DNA from: Limnomonas spitsbergensis | Lineage: Eukaryota > Chlorophyta > Chlorophyceae > Chlamydomonadales | DNA: 64,000 nucleotides | Direction: 5' to 3' | Assembly: GCA_037349105.1 (NCBI GenBank) | Contig: JAYJMM010000113.1 | Coordinates: forward strand, 5,704,001 to 5,768,000 | In this document: in pieces, positions 24,005-34,202 of the stretch | How the letters are laid out: every line of letters begins with the position of its first letter | Numbering within the stretch: position 1 is the first letter of the stretch | Position numbers and translations under genes: made by a program | Notes under the pieces: generated by a model | What the model was told of the DNA's origin: nothing | The model's database searches: none | Seen by the model: the letters and a program-made list of their open reading frames with translations, nothing else

Positions 24005-26102
24005 TCACCAGTAAGCAGCACTCTTATCGTAGGCGTCCCGATCCAGAGGCACGCCGCTGCCGCCCTCCGCCTTGCCCAGGCAGTTGCGCATGATGGTGAT
24101 GGGCTGCATGGGCGTTTCGTGCATCTCGTCTTGAGCCTTCACACTGATGATGCCCCATGGAGCATTGGGGAGGTCAGCGGGGCTGCCCTTGCCAGGCAAA
24201 GCCTCATACTCCTTGACAATCTGCTCCCTGCAAGAAATGGAGTCGGTGGGGGCTAGGTGTACATCAGACAAGTCACGACAATTGGCAAGATGAACGTGCA
24301 CACTGTGCACCCAGCCAGAACAGGACTAGATGGACATTGTGCGTGTAAAATCTAAATGCAAGACAACAAATGTACATGCTACCGTAGCACGGGGATTTGT
24401 TCACCCCTTGTTCACGCTAGCTAGCTACTAGCAAGCTAGCTAGCTAGCATGAACTACGGGTGCTAGCTAGCATGTACAATGGGTTGTTCATGCTACCTAG
24501 CATACAAAATGTACATGCCAGGAATCCTAGCATAGGGAGGCATACACCCGCTACCAAGGGGCCTGTCACTAGGGGGGTCGGACTAGTCCCCCGACACCCT
24601 CCCGGCTTATGATGCGACCCCATGGTTGGCGCCTTAGCACACGGAAGAATCGGCTGGCGTCCAGGACTAAAGCCATTGAATACAAAATGAAAAAAAGTTT
24701 TTCCCCCTGGTCGATTCTTCCTTGTGCAAAGGCGCCAACCGGGCACTGAAAGCCCCTGTTTGGGGGACTAGTCCGACCCCCCTAGTGACAGGCCCCTTCC
24801 GCTACCTGCTGTAAAGGATGATGTCCAGCGACTGAGCCACAGGCACCTCCACATCAGCAGCTCTGAACCATCTGAAACAACGGGAAGGCGGACAGCACAA
24901 AATAAATCATTTTCAATTGGCCAAGCAAAAATGACAAAATAAGACATCACTCGAATGGTCTGCTCCAATCAAGCAAGTGAGCAGCGGGTTGCCCCATTAA
25001 AAAGTGCGAGACGCTGGCAGGTCAAAGCATCTTCTGCCCTCAGCTGGTCTTGAGCGCGCAAGCATGCCACCAAAGTCGTACGCACCTTGTGAGAACCGCT
25101 AGCTCTTCTGGTCGTCGCCTTGTGTAACCTGATCTCAGTGGGCAGGTGGGAGATCATCTCTAAGGCTAGGACTTTGAGACATAAGCGGCATACACCAGGG
25201 TTACCCGGTACGGTCAAATGGTACGGTATGGTGCAGATACTGATTTGGTACGGCCACAAAGGACGGACTGCTAAGAAAAGGGCCGATATAGTGTTTAAAC
25301 ACGGTGCAGTTTTGTTAAACGGTGTGGTATGGTACAGTAAAAAATACGGGATTTTGGCCCCAACGGCCGTTCTGGGTAACCCTGGCATGCGCCACTTTCC
25401 GAGGCGTCCCGGATCATCCCTCTTGTCCATGCCGTCATAAACAGGTGTCGTTCAGACACCGTACTCGTGAGGCTGACATCAGAGTGCCCTGGTACCAATT
25501 CAAGTGGCCGTGTTCACGTTGGATCAAACATTTTTTGCCTTAATCATGCCCATCTCAAGTTCGTTCATCTGCAGGGGATAAGAGGTCCGTACCAGACTGG
25601 AGGAGGGATCTGTTGCTGTCCGTGATCTCCAGAGCGCCAAGCTTAGCTCCCGCAAAGTTCTCAACAAACACATGTTTGCAGAAGGGTGCATACCCGTCAA
25701 CCAGGACACTCCCTTGTGCCTTGAAAAGCTCATGCACGCGTTGCAGAAACTGCATGGCGACATGCATGCAGGGGACATCTGAGGGGGAGCAGCTCTATAA
25801 GATTGGTTGAGCCCATCATGGCATAACTACAGGTATCCCAGGCTTAGTTAGTACCGGTGTAGAGTCTTCATAAACATGCAAGTGCGCGGTATGCGCACTG
25901 TCTGGACTCTGAATGGCTGACAGGGAAGTGTAGTGTGGGTGTGTGGGCGTGCGACTCGCGAACATGATAAATGATTGTACTGGCTGATGCAGCTCACCTG
26001 AGCTTTGTCGAAATCCAGTTTTGTGCCCCCGCATTTCGGATCGTCCCACTGCCTCAGCGCGAAGTTGTCTAAGAAGAAGGTCTCCCCTGACAGCAAAGCC
26101 AT
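24005..26102 (-). CDS. DUF3228 family protein, five exons, 197 aa
   Basis: A conserved protein family of about 200 residues without assigned biochemical function. Exons on the minus strand: 25998-26102, 25593-25749, 25086-25128, 24806-24871, 24005-24227; all GT-AG, total 594 nt with the stop. Landmarks in order: DNFALRQWDDPKCGGTKLDF (N-terminus), VDGYAPFCKHVFVENF, LLQSGYTRRRPEELAVLTRW (built across two junctions), SLDIILYSREQIVKEY, NAPWGIISVKAQDE and GGSGVPLDRDAYDKSAAYW at the C-terminus. The ATG at 26100-26102 fits the family's usual start. A short further exon beyond the TGA at 24005-24007 is possible because ACTG|GTGAGG there could be a donor. Two introns contain MITEs. Confidence 0.9.
24411..24482. 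repeat. GCTA-rich simple repeat
   Basis: Repeated GCTAGCTAGC with interruptions (AAGCTAGCTAGCTAGC, GTGCTAGCTAGCATG) inside the last intron of the DUF3228 gene; self-complementary and able to form hairpins. Confidence 0.8.
24556..24798. mobile_element. hAT-like MITE, 243 bp, with 8-bp target duplication
   Basis: Perfect 37-bp terminal inverted repeats beginning AAGGGGCCTGTCACTAGG run inward from both ends. Further imperfect inverted matches lie inside (GGTTGGCGCC with GGCGCCAACC). CCGCTACC flanks both sides (24548-24555 and 24799-24806). The 8-bp duplication points to the hAT superfamily. It carries no protein. The right-hand duplication covers the last base of the exon ending at 24806 and the 5' splice site that follows. 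Confidence 0.88.
25196..25384. mobile_element. Second hAT-like MITE, 189 bp, in a DUF3228 intron
   Basis: Ends are CAGGGTTACCCGGTACGG on the left and, read inward from the right, CAGGGTTACCCAGAACGG. Flanks GCATACAC (25188-25195) and GCATGCGC (25385-25392) agree at 6 of 8 positions, consistent with an old 8-bp target duplication. The interior is rich in GGTACGG-like motifs and non-coding. Confidence 0.7.
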
Positions 26103-27927
26103 TTTGCCACTGACGCTACGCACAGCGGTCTTGGTGGTGGTACCAGAGAGGATTTGGCGACTGATTCGCGGCAGTAGCGTCCTTTTGCTGACGGATAGGT
26201 GCGCCATGCAACAAACTTCCGACAGCCACTTTCCGGTCGATCCAATCTCTTGCAGTCCACACTTCAAGGTTACCGGTAATCTCGGCGAGCCTCGGAAACC
26301 ACGTGCACAGGCAAACATGTTGAAGCCCATGATTTAGGCACCAGTTCAACCTCCTTGAGTAGCAGGTTAGCTGGTCAAGCTGCAAACACGGGCAACGTGT
26401 CACCAACAAATAAACCAGTGCCGAGCCGACACTAAATGTTTGCTTGCCGGGCACCTTGATGTTCCTAAAACAAAAGCGCAGAAAAGTCCAAGAAACATCT
26501 GGACGCCGAACCTCAAAATCTCAACACAACATGAACGTGGAGCTCTCTGATGTCGAAGCCACCATGGCACCATCTTCTTGGCCTTGCTGCTCCAGTGCTC
26601 CCCACTGCCCTCTTCATCAACTGCATGAGATCGAACTTGCAAAACAGTGCAAACACGGTGGCGTACTGGCGTGTGACGTGTGTGGGTGCACCTGCTGAAG
26701 TTGCCGGCAATCCATCGGTCTCCAAAAAGTTGAGTACCTCGCTGTAGTAGTGGCCATGCTCAGGAAAGGAGTAGAACATCACGTCTAGAAACGGCAGAGC
26801 AGGGAGGTGGGACTGGTGGGATAGACCAGGGTAGGGCACAAGACTTTGCAGATCCAATGGAAAATAAAAAAGTAAATCAACTTGACACTGAAGCACACAC
26901 ATGCATATAGCCGCACATGACCTTGACGTCCGACTGGAAGTGATCAGCACACAGCCTGCAACAGAGGAGACCCGTCCATGGGGGAATATTGCACTGTTTA
27001 TTTGCTGACCCTGCAGCCTCATTTAAGCTAACACGGCCTGCGGCTGAGGGGGCCCAGGTGCAGCAAGCCTTGCTGCTAGGGCCAGTTCTTGATCCCAAAT
27101 CCCCTAAGGCCCAATCATGGCTATCCAGCGGTCTGCCAAATGTGGCCCGGTGCAACCTGAAATAAACGCTACAAATCTGGATGAAGTGACAGCTTTAGGT
27201 GACCGCATGAGGGGTTCAGGTGTTACAGCCTTACCAGTACAGGTTGCACCCCGCATGAGGCTTCAGCACATGACACAGGGGACATGCATGAGCGACGTTA
27301 TATGATGGGCAGGCAAGATGCGGATGAGTCCCACCTGGTCTCCCACCTCGTCAGATCCGTCGCTGCTACCCTCCTCGCATGCTCTATCCCCATGGCCCCC
27401 TGCTGCACGTGGCGCTGCGTCAGGGCACTCGAGGAGCAGCTGAGCGTCCCGACCAGGAAGGCCTAAGCGTTAACATGCCCCAGCAGCTGCGCCACGTCAG
27501 CATGGTAGCTCGGAGGCATTGCATGGGGCATCGGTGCGGCCGTGGTCCCTAGCATGTAATGGCCTAGCCTGCCCTTGCTGGGTCTTTTTCTTGTACGCCA
27601 GAAGGACGTTTTTCGATTTGACTGGTGTCTCAACTCCATCTGTAGATAACGCTTAAATATGTAGCAGCTTTCCCAGATTGCCTCGTCCCATCGTGCATGC
27701 ATGATTGTGGCCGCTGTGGGGTTGCGTAACGTAAATACGTAATGTTTCGGAGCACTGGCGTTGTCAACATACATTGTTCGCGGGCTATGGGCGGGTGGGC
27801 AACGGAAATACAATTTCTTACCCTGCGACTCACCTATTATTCTTGCTTGCAGCATCTAACTTAGTCAATCCTCGTCATCCTGGTAACCTTGGAGCTTCGA
27901 GATCTAATTTTATTTAAAGCCTCTTAA
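26103..27927. other. Region between the divergent DUF3228 and ARL3 genes
   Basis: Apart from the weak candidate exons at 26513-26965, no gene is supported. It must contain the promoters of both flanking genes; no core promoter element was identified. Confidence 0.5.
26513..26880 (-). CDS. Possible exon(s) of an unidentified protein
   Basis: An open frame on the minus strand reads protein-like: LVPYPGLSHQSHLPALPFLD, VMFYSFPEHGHYYSEVLNFL, RQYATVFALFCKFDLMQLMK. Candidate splice sites are nearby (acceptor TTTCTAG at about 26787; donor GAG|GTACTC at about 26735), and another exon-like piece with LCADHFQSDVK lies near 26930-26965. I could not assemble a phase-consistent model or recognise the family. 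It could be chance. Confidence 0.22.
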
Positions 27928-29010
27928 ATGGTAATCATGCCTCTCAACGGCTTTATCTAAGCTGCCTTATCGTCTATGCCGCGGGCTTATATGATCTCGT
28001 CGCTTGACAGGGTCTCTTGTCGTTGCTGAGGGGCATAAAGAAGACCAAGGGAGAGGTGCGCTTTCTACACAAGTATCGCAGTGTACATAAGAGATGCTCT
28101 TTGTCTGAACCCTCGCCGACCTCGAGTTGCTGTTTTTTTCAGGCCCGCCTGTTGGTCCTGGGACTTGACAATGCCGGGAAGACCACCATCCTCAAGGCAA
28201 TGTCAGATGAAGACATCACGACAATCACACCCACCCAGGTCCATGAGCAGCCACTGAGCCCATATGGCGCGCAGCCTTGCTGTGCCATGCACCTAAACAT
28301 GACTTTTTGAGCCTGCGACAGGGTTTCAACATCAAATCCCTGACTCGAGATGGATTTAACCTCCGCCTTTGGGACATTGGCGGCCAAAAGTCAATCAGAC
28401 CTTACTGGTGAGCATGAGAAGCACAGCAATCTGCACTACGGTGCAGAATCATAATTTCTACACAGCCTTGCACTGTGCTTCTGACGCTTTTCCTGTTGCT
28501 TCAATCTTCCAGGCGCAATTACTTTGACTCGACAGATGCCCTCATCTATGTGGTTGACAGCGTTGACTCCCTCCGCATGGAGGAGTGTGGCTCAGAGCTG
28601 TCTGAAATCCTAGGAGTAAGCCTTGCACACAAACGCACCTTTACCGACTCTGCATGGCTCCCAACACTAGATAGCCCTTCAGGTGTTCGCCGACTGATGG
28701 ATGCTGCGCTGATGCTAGAAAGAGCCGTACATTATGCATCTGAATATGGGATGCTCGCACAAGTCTGTAGCGTTGCTTTAATTGCGAATGGTGTCCCTCC
28801 TTGGTACAGGATGAGAAGATGGCCAACGTACCCCTTCTGGTGTATGCCAACAAGCAGGACTTGGTCGGTGCGCTTACAGCTAATGACATTGCTGAAAAGC
28901 TGGAGCTCCTAACCATTAGGGACAGGCCTTGGCAAATCCAGGCATGCTCTGCTAAGGAGGGGGAGGGGCTGCAGCAGGGGATGGAGTGGCTCCTTAAGCA
29001 AGTCAAGTGA
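27928..29010 (+). CDS. ARL3: ARL3, ADP-ribosylation factor-like GTPase, 177 aa
   Basis: Small GTPase that releases lipidated cargo from carriers such as UNC119/PDE6D inside cilia (family knowledge). Exons: 27928-27930 (the ATG alone), 28011-28055, 28143-28238, 28322-28407, 28513-28615, 28810-29010; all GT-AG and in frame. Sequence order: [15 protein letters not shown] (amphipathic N-helix), P-loop GLDNAGKTT, switch [13 protein letters not shown], switch [23 protein letters not shown] at the guanine site, CSAKEGEG near the end. The match to ARL3 is closer than to ARL2 or ARF1 ([19 protein letters not shown]). Length is close to the usual 182. The 80-nt first intron follows the start codon directly; a longer alternative N-terminus would need another upstream exon. 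Confidence 0.93.
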
Positions 29011-29883
29011 TTGGATAAAGCCTGTGCATGTGATTGACTGTGCATTTCAAAGTGGTTTATAAGGACTTTAGGAGGCGTACATTGGGGCGTGCATCATGAC
29101 AGTGACAATTTACATGGTATTTAGGGGCTGGGTCACCACAGCTACTAGTATGTTATTAGGAATTACTGAAGTTACCAAGTCGAATTTTGGTTCCAGGCTT
29201 GGTGGGAGTATGAATTGCCTTGCTGGATATGTTACAACAGCACTGCTGCTTCAATCTAGGTACCTAAAATGGTTGAAATCAGGGGAGTGAAAATCGAGAT
29301 GAAGTCCTTCGGGATCAATTGTCCCTCTCTCTTATTTGGGGGGATATTCAGGATTCTCACCTGTCAAGGAGGTGGGTCCCCCAGCCTAAAAGAGAAAAAC
29401 TGCACATCACAGAGGGAAAAAACAGAGCCCCCATAACACACAGGCCCACCACAAGCACTCGTGCAACTGTACAAGACGGGGTCACTCCGTTGTACATGAG
29501 TGACGTACCAAGGTTGCAGCCCAAGGAAAGCATGGCTAAGGCACCCTTTGACAAACTGCAGCACCGATTTGTCCTACCATGAGAAGCTGTGGGCAGGAGC
29601 AGGTAGGAAATCCCAGGCAAGCCTGGTCATAGGGGACTCCAAAGTCGATCGGGGATTGAGCCCAACCACCAATGACGTAACAACATTGGGCCCTGCTCTA
29701 GGGGGCTTGGTCGCATGGGGGTCCAACCATTTTGTTTGAAATGAAATGGTCAGAATGAAGAAAGAGATAAACTTTCCTTGTCAGAGGTGAGGCAGTACAA
29801 TACTAAAATCACGAAGTCCTGGCAGCTTGCGCAGGGGCCATGATCAAGCTCAAGCAATATGTAAAGTTGTAAACTACAACATG
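29011..29883. other. Convergent intergenic region between ARL3 and B9D1
   Basis: Must hold the 3' UTRs of both genes. No exon, repeat or RNA gene was recognised. Confidence 0.5.
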
Positions 29884-31417
29884 CTACAACTGTTGTGTGA
29901 CTGCATTTAGTCGTCCATCCTTGCCTGCGCCATTGCTGTAGCCAAATAGCTCCATGTCCTGGGGGCATGGGTAGCAGGCAGGTGGTGCCGTGTGAGCTTT
30001 CTGTCTCAAAGGAAGCGGATGCAAGACTGCCATTCCAAGGACATCATGGGCTGTCCTACGCATTGGACAGAGGATACACCACTGGCAGCTAACATGATTG
30101 CAAAATCAGTTAAGTCTCACCTTCGTGAGCGCGTTGACTTGAACGTTTACAACTCCTCCGGACTGCACTCTAGTCACTTCAAAATAGTGGGTACAAAGAA
30201 AGGTGGTAATTGAATTAATGTGTTGTATCAAGGCAAACATGCTCATGCCACGCTAGTCATGTGCGATGTTTTAGCTCAAGCAATGAAGTCAATCGTGATG
30301 AAATACTCTTCAAATCACAGTTTCCCTATTCTTGAACACCTTATTCCCATGCATCTTCTATCCATCGACTCTTGCGCTATTTTAATCACTGCCAAACTTC
30401 CCATCACTAGGGCTTTCCAAGCCGCATCATTTCCCTAGCTGCCCTCACCTTCCCTGCCCTCGCCATAGCTTGGAAACCTTGGATCTGAGAACTCAGCAGG
30501 CATGCCCGACATCTAGGACGCAAAAGTCTGCATCAAAGACGCCGATCTTGGCTTGAATAGCCGCAGCTTCAGGTGGAACCTAAGCAGAATAAACAGGGGG
30601 GGGAGGGGGGCACAAATTGTTACCCCCTCTGGTGTGAATAATGAGCAAATGGCAAGCCGCTGCAGAGAACTAAACAGTAGGCTGCTGCAAGGAAGATAAC
30701 TATGGTTTGCAAGGGAGCTGGAGAAGTCGTAAGAGCAGATCATGGTTGGTTTAACTGCTTTGATATATGTTCCAACTGCATTGACATCTGTGTGAAGTTC
30801 CTGAGGAGGATGGAAGCCTCACCTGCCACTGCAGGTAGGTATGTGCATGCAACCGTATCCCTTGATCACATCTCTTCCAAAGCCATCAAGGCCGTACACG
30901 CTGACGACCAACTGCGGCCAACCGAAAGCATTGGTTGTCTTGTAGGTGACATCGATGGGGAAGTTCCACACAAGCATATGGTCATAACCTGCGCAAGCGT
31001 CCGCAGGCAATGATGTTACACCTCTGGGCCCTGACCAAAGGATTGTCCGCATAGGCGCCCACAGTCAGTGTTCATTATGACAATTAACTATTTTTTTTGC
31101 GCATGGGACCACCCTGGGTAGGCCACTCGGCAGTCAGGACTGAGCTGACGGGGACCGAACCTTGACTGGCCTACGGTCAGTGGCCCAAGTGGTATGACTT
31201 TATGTCCTCAAGCCTTCAAGCCTCAAGGCTTTAAGACACGACACCGGCAGTCTTTACTGATCAGGTTGCGCTTCTCCCCTTACCCTACAAGGCCTTTTAC
31301 CTTGTGACGATCTTGAGGCCTGTGTACCGTAATTCCCTCCTCAAGTCCATCCAAAGCCTGCCAATCTTCCCCTGCCACTAACTGGAACTTGAGGTATACA
31401 TTATCGCAGTCGGGCAG
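29884..31417 (-). CDS. B9D1: B9 domain-containing protein 1 (ciliary transition zone); N-terminal exon unresolved
   Basis: Member of the MKS/B9 complex that gates the ciliary transition zone. Exons on the minus strand: about 31309-31417, 30823-30988, 30449-30579, 30121-30176, 29884-29958. Recognisable segments: LPDCDNVYLKFQ and EDWQALDGLEEGIT; then LVWNFPIDVTYKTTNAFGWP and SVYGLDGFGRDVIKGYG; FHLKLRLFKPRSASLMQTF; FSDPRFPSYGEGRE; VTRVQSGGVVNVQVNALTK; last exon DMELFGYSNGAG to the TAG at 29884-29886. Phases agree at all junctions; the first donor (C|GTCACA) is weak. The third exon has an in-frame TAG (30513-30515) exactly where the family has Trp (TFAS-stop-MSGMPAEF). The first exon with the start codon was not found; VVTSVGQRGQVDGGRL (about 31540-31600) is a possible source. 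Functional status is therefore open. Confidence 0.82.
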
Positions 31418-31419
31418 CT

Positions 31420-32767
31420 GAACCATGCGAGCATGCAAGAGGTAGTTGCCCCGGTCTATTATTCAAGACATAAAAAAGATGTACAAGTCGTCGGTGTACG
31501 GCAACACAGTGGATTAAAGACAAAAAAAAGATGTACAAACCGACCAGCAACCGACCGCCGTCAACCTGTCCCCGCTGGCCAACGCTCGTCACCACGACCT
31601 CGTTGTGATGTTAACCTCTACATCGCTGGTGTATTTAGCTGTTGTTAGCCATTATAGAATGTCGAGTGGAAAAGCGAGAGGAAACCGTGAGTCAGAGAGT
31701 GAACAGCGATGACTGCCAGGGAGCGTGCCTGCTACAGCTGACAGCTGGGATTCAAACTGCGTTCACACTCTTCACACTCGTTCTAGCTACATATCGCTAG
31801 AGCAATTCGAGTGAACAGCGATGACAGCTGTAATTCAAAATGTTACTCGTCACATGCTGTCGCTGCTGCTAGAATCGTGTCTTTCTAGCTACTCTAGCTA
31901 GGCTTTCCATTGGAGTTTGAGGTGAGCAGTCGGGCAGGTCAGTTTTGTTCGGTCCGCGCCAAGGTTTTAGCCTGAGGTGGAGACCACCACAAGAAAACCC
32001 GGCCTTCGTTTCCATTGCATGTCCGGGGTGGCCGATTCGTATTCAGGAACCTCGCAGGCTAAGATTTTCGAAATGTCGCAGCATTCCTTGGTAGTTGTTA
32101 AGTCGCGTTTGTTGTGCTGCTGCAAAACGAATCGCGCTATCGGCTTGTCCATGCGTAGTAGCATTGGGCGCAGCTGGCAACGCTCTTTTGAAATTTCTGA
32201 ACCTATGTAGCTTGAACACTTAGATCATAGCAACCAGTGGTGCTTACGTATACTATTGCTTTATTTCGATTCAGTCGCGCATGCTGCAGCAACGCAACGA
32301 CGGGGTAGAAAATCGTCACGTGAGGTTCCGTGGGCCGGGACAGCCAGTCGACTTCCATCGAACCAGCAGAGTTTATCAGCGGTATGAATATAGGAGAATG
32401 AGCACAGGGCTCAAAAAACAAGGCTGCGAAGTATTGTCCAGCTGGCGTTTGGGGTGGATGTCACCCAAACTCACTTCGGGTCTCGGACCCGAAGTGGATT
32501 TGGGTAAGTTTGGGCAGATGAGTCTGGGAAACCAACCGTCGACTGTATTAATGCCGGTCGTGTTTCGACGTCCAATGGAAACGTTTTCGTCGGGGTGGCA
32601 CAGCTGGCGCCTAGCTGGCAACCCACCCCGACGTCAAAACAGCCAATGGAAACACAGCCTTAGTATGCGGGTTGGATCTGCGCAGTAACTGGCCTTTGCT
32701 GGTACACTGCCAACTTCTCAGACGTCCACATAAAGCAGTTCTGGCACTCAATCTTTAATTGTTCAGA
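31420..32767. other. Region without a supported gene
   Basis: Probably includes the missing first exon and promoter of B9D1 near 31530-31650. It also holds a small palindrome (CACTTCGGGTC/GACCCGAAGTG, about 32471-32495). Nothing else was recognised. Confidence 0.4.
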
Positions 32768-32807
32768 CTTACACCCGAACATTAGTGTTACAATGTTCGG
32801 GTGTAAG
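32768..32807. repeat. Perfect 16-bp hairpin with 8-nt loop
   Basis: CTTACACCCGAACATT, loop AGTGTTAC, AATGTTCGGGTGTAAG. It sits about 20 bp before helicase homology begins and may mark the edge of the inserted or decayed element. Confidence 0.85.
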
Positions 32808-32828
32808 CCTTGACGTTTGTTAATAAAA

Positions 32829-34027
32829 AAGTTATACTTTGTGCATCCACTGCCAAGGCTGCCAATGGGTTAGGAAACAATGCTACCACCTCTCACAATG
32901 CATTTGGGTTTACCGGTTCAGATTATGATTACCTCACGTCCGTGCCCCTAGCCATCTTCATCAAGTTGGCTGATGTCATCATAATTGACGAGGTTGGAAT
33001 GTTGCAGGCTGAAATGCTTCAAAAGATTCACAACCGGTGCCTTGAGTGTTGCAATGAGGCCTCTGCTGCCTCCCCTTTTGGTAGAAAAATTGTGATCTTG
33101 ACGGGTGACATCCACCAATTACCTGCTGTTTGCAAGAAGTGTCGTGACGTGCATGCTTGCCCACACCAGCCCAAACGGTGGTTGATGTGGTCTATGTTTA
33201 CCCTCTTCACATTTTCTGCTAACCACAGACAGTCTGACCCTTCTCAAGCTCCCTTTGTCTCACTGCTAAACTACCTCCGGTTGAATGCACCAACCGAGGC
33301 TGAATTAGCTTCTGCCGAGTTTAAAATCCTGCATGATAGGATCTTGCCAGTTGGGCAATCCCCTGACATTGGCCCAGAGGACGTGATCATAGCTCCGACC
33401 AATGAGTTGGTAGATTCATACAATGCCACCCAAGTTAAAAAAATCTTCGCCCCCGAGGATATTGTCACCCTCACTGATAGAGATTAATATTCTAAGATGC
33501 ACTTGCTCTCCCTTGCTGACCAAGAGAAGTTGAGGTCAAGGCTGGCTAAATCATCTGATCTGCCCTCTGAGTTGTCCCTTGCTGTTGGCTGCCCCATTAT
33601 GATCACTCGCAACCAAAAATGTATGGGGTTGGCTAATGGGGACGTGGGTGTTGTGTCATATGTTACCCCTACCAAGTTGAAAATGAAAATAGAAATTGAT
33701 GGGGTCATGAAGGAGGTCACTGTTGGACGAGAGTATGAGTGTGTCCGTGTGGGCAACACAAGCATTGAACGGTACATGTACCCTGTGAGACTGGCTTATG
33801 CCCACACGGTATTCAAGGTGCAAGGTGAAACTGTGACTGGAAAGTTGTTCATTCATGTCGAAGGCATTGGAACTCCTGGCGAGGCATATGTGGCATTCTC
33901 CCGGCCCACACACCTAGAGAATGTAACGATTTTACCTGCAGGTGTCACTCTCATCCCATCCATGTTTACCCCCCACATACCCGGCGGTCCTCTAGGGGGC
34001 GCAGTGAGGGTTGAAGTTGGGGTTTAG
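32829..34027 (+). pseudogene. PIF1-like helicase fragment with an in-frame stop
   Basis: Relic of a superfamily 1B helicase. The frame shows CASTAKAANGLG, a Walker B-like VIIIDEVGML, VILTGDIHQLPAV, APTNELVDSYN, then after a single TAA (33485-33487) the same frame continues with VGCPIMITRNQKCMGLANGD and the C-terminal PVRLAYAHTVFKVQGETV and AYVAFSRPTHLENVTI. The N-terminal Walker A (GxxGTGKT) is absent from the sequence directly upstream. Loss of Walker A plus a stop makes a pseudogene most likely. Such genes are common in Helitrons and large DNA viruses; no Rep domain or capsid gene is present to choose between them. An unseen intron around the stop is the alternative. Confidence 0.75.
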
Positions 34028-34202
34028 GTTAGGGTTTAGGGTAATATGGGGGTCAATAGTAAATACATTTAATTGCTCTACTTGGCAGTGGAGGCACAAA
34101 GTTTAGATATGTAGTGGTAGTTTAGAACATGTACGCACCCTTTGTTAAAGCACTTCCTTATACCTGATGAGAGTTGCATACATATCTTAGTCCAAATTCA
34201 CC

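Noticed and set aside
27463..27855. 130-codon minus-strand ORF upstream of ARL3
   Set aside because: No recognisable motif, no splice support, and it overlaps the likely ARL3 promoter.
30449..30579. Splitting the B9D1 exon to remove the TAG
   Set aside because: No GT-AG pair around the TAG keeps frame while leaving the conserved residues on both sides.
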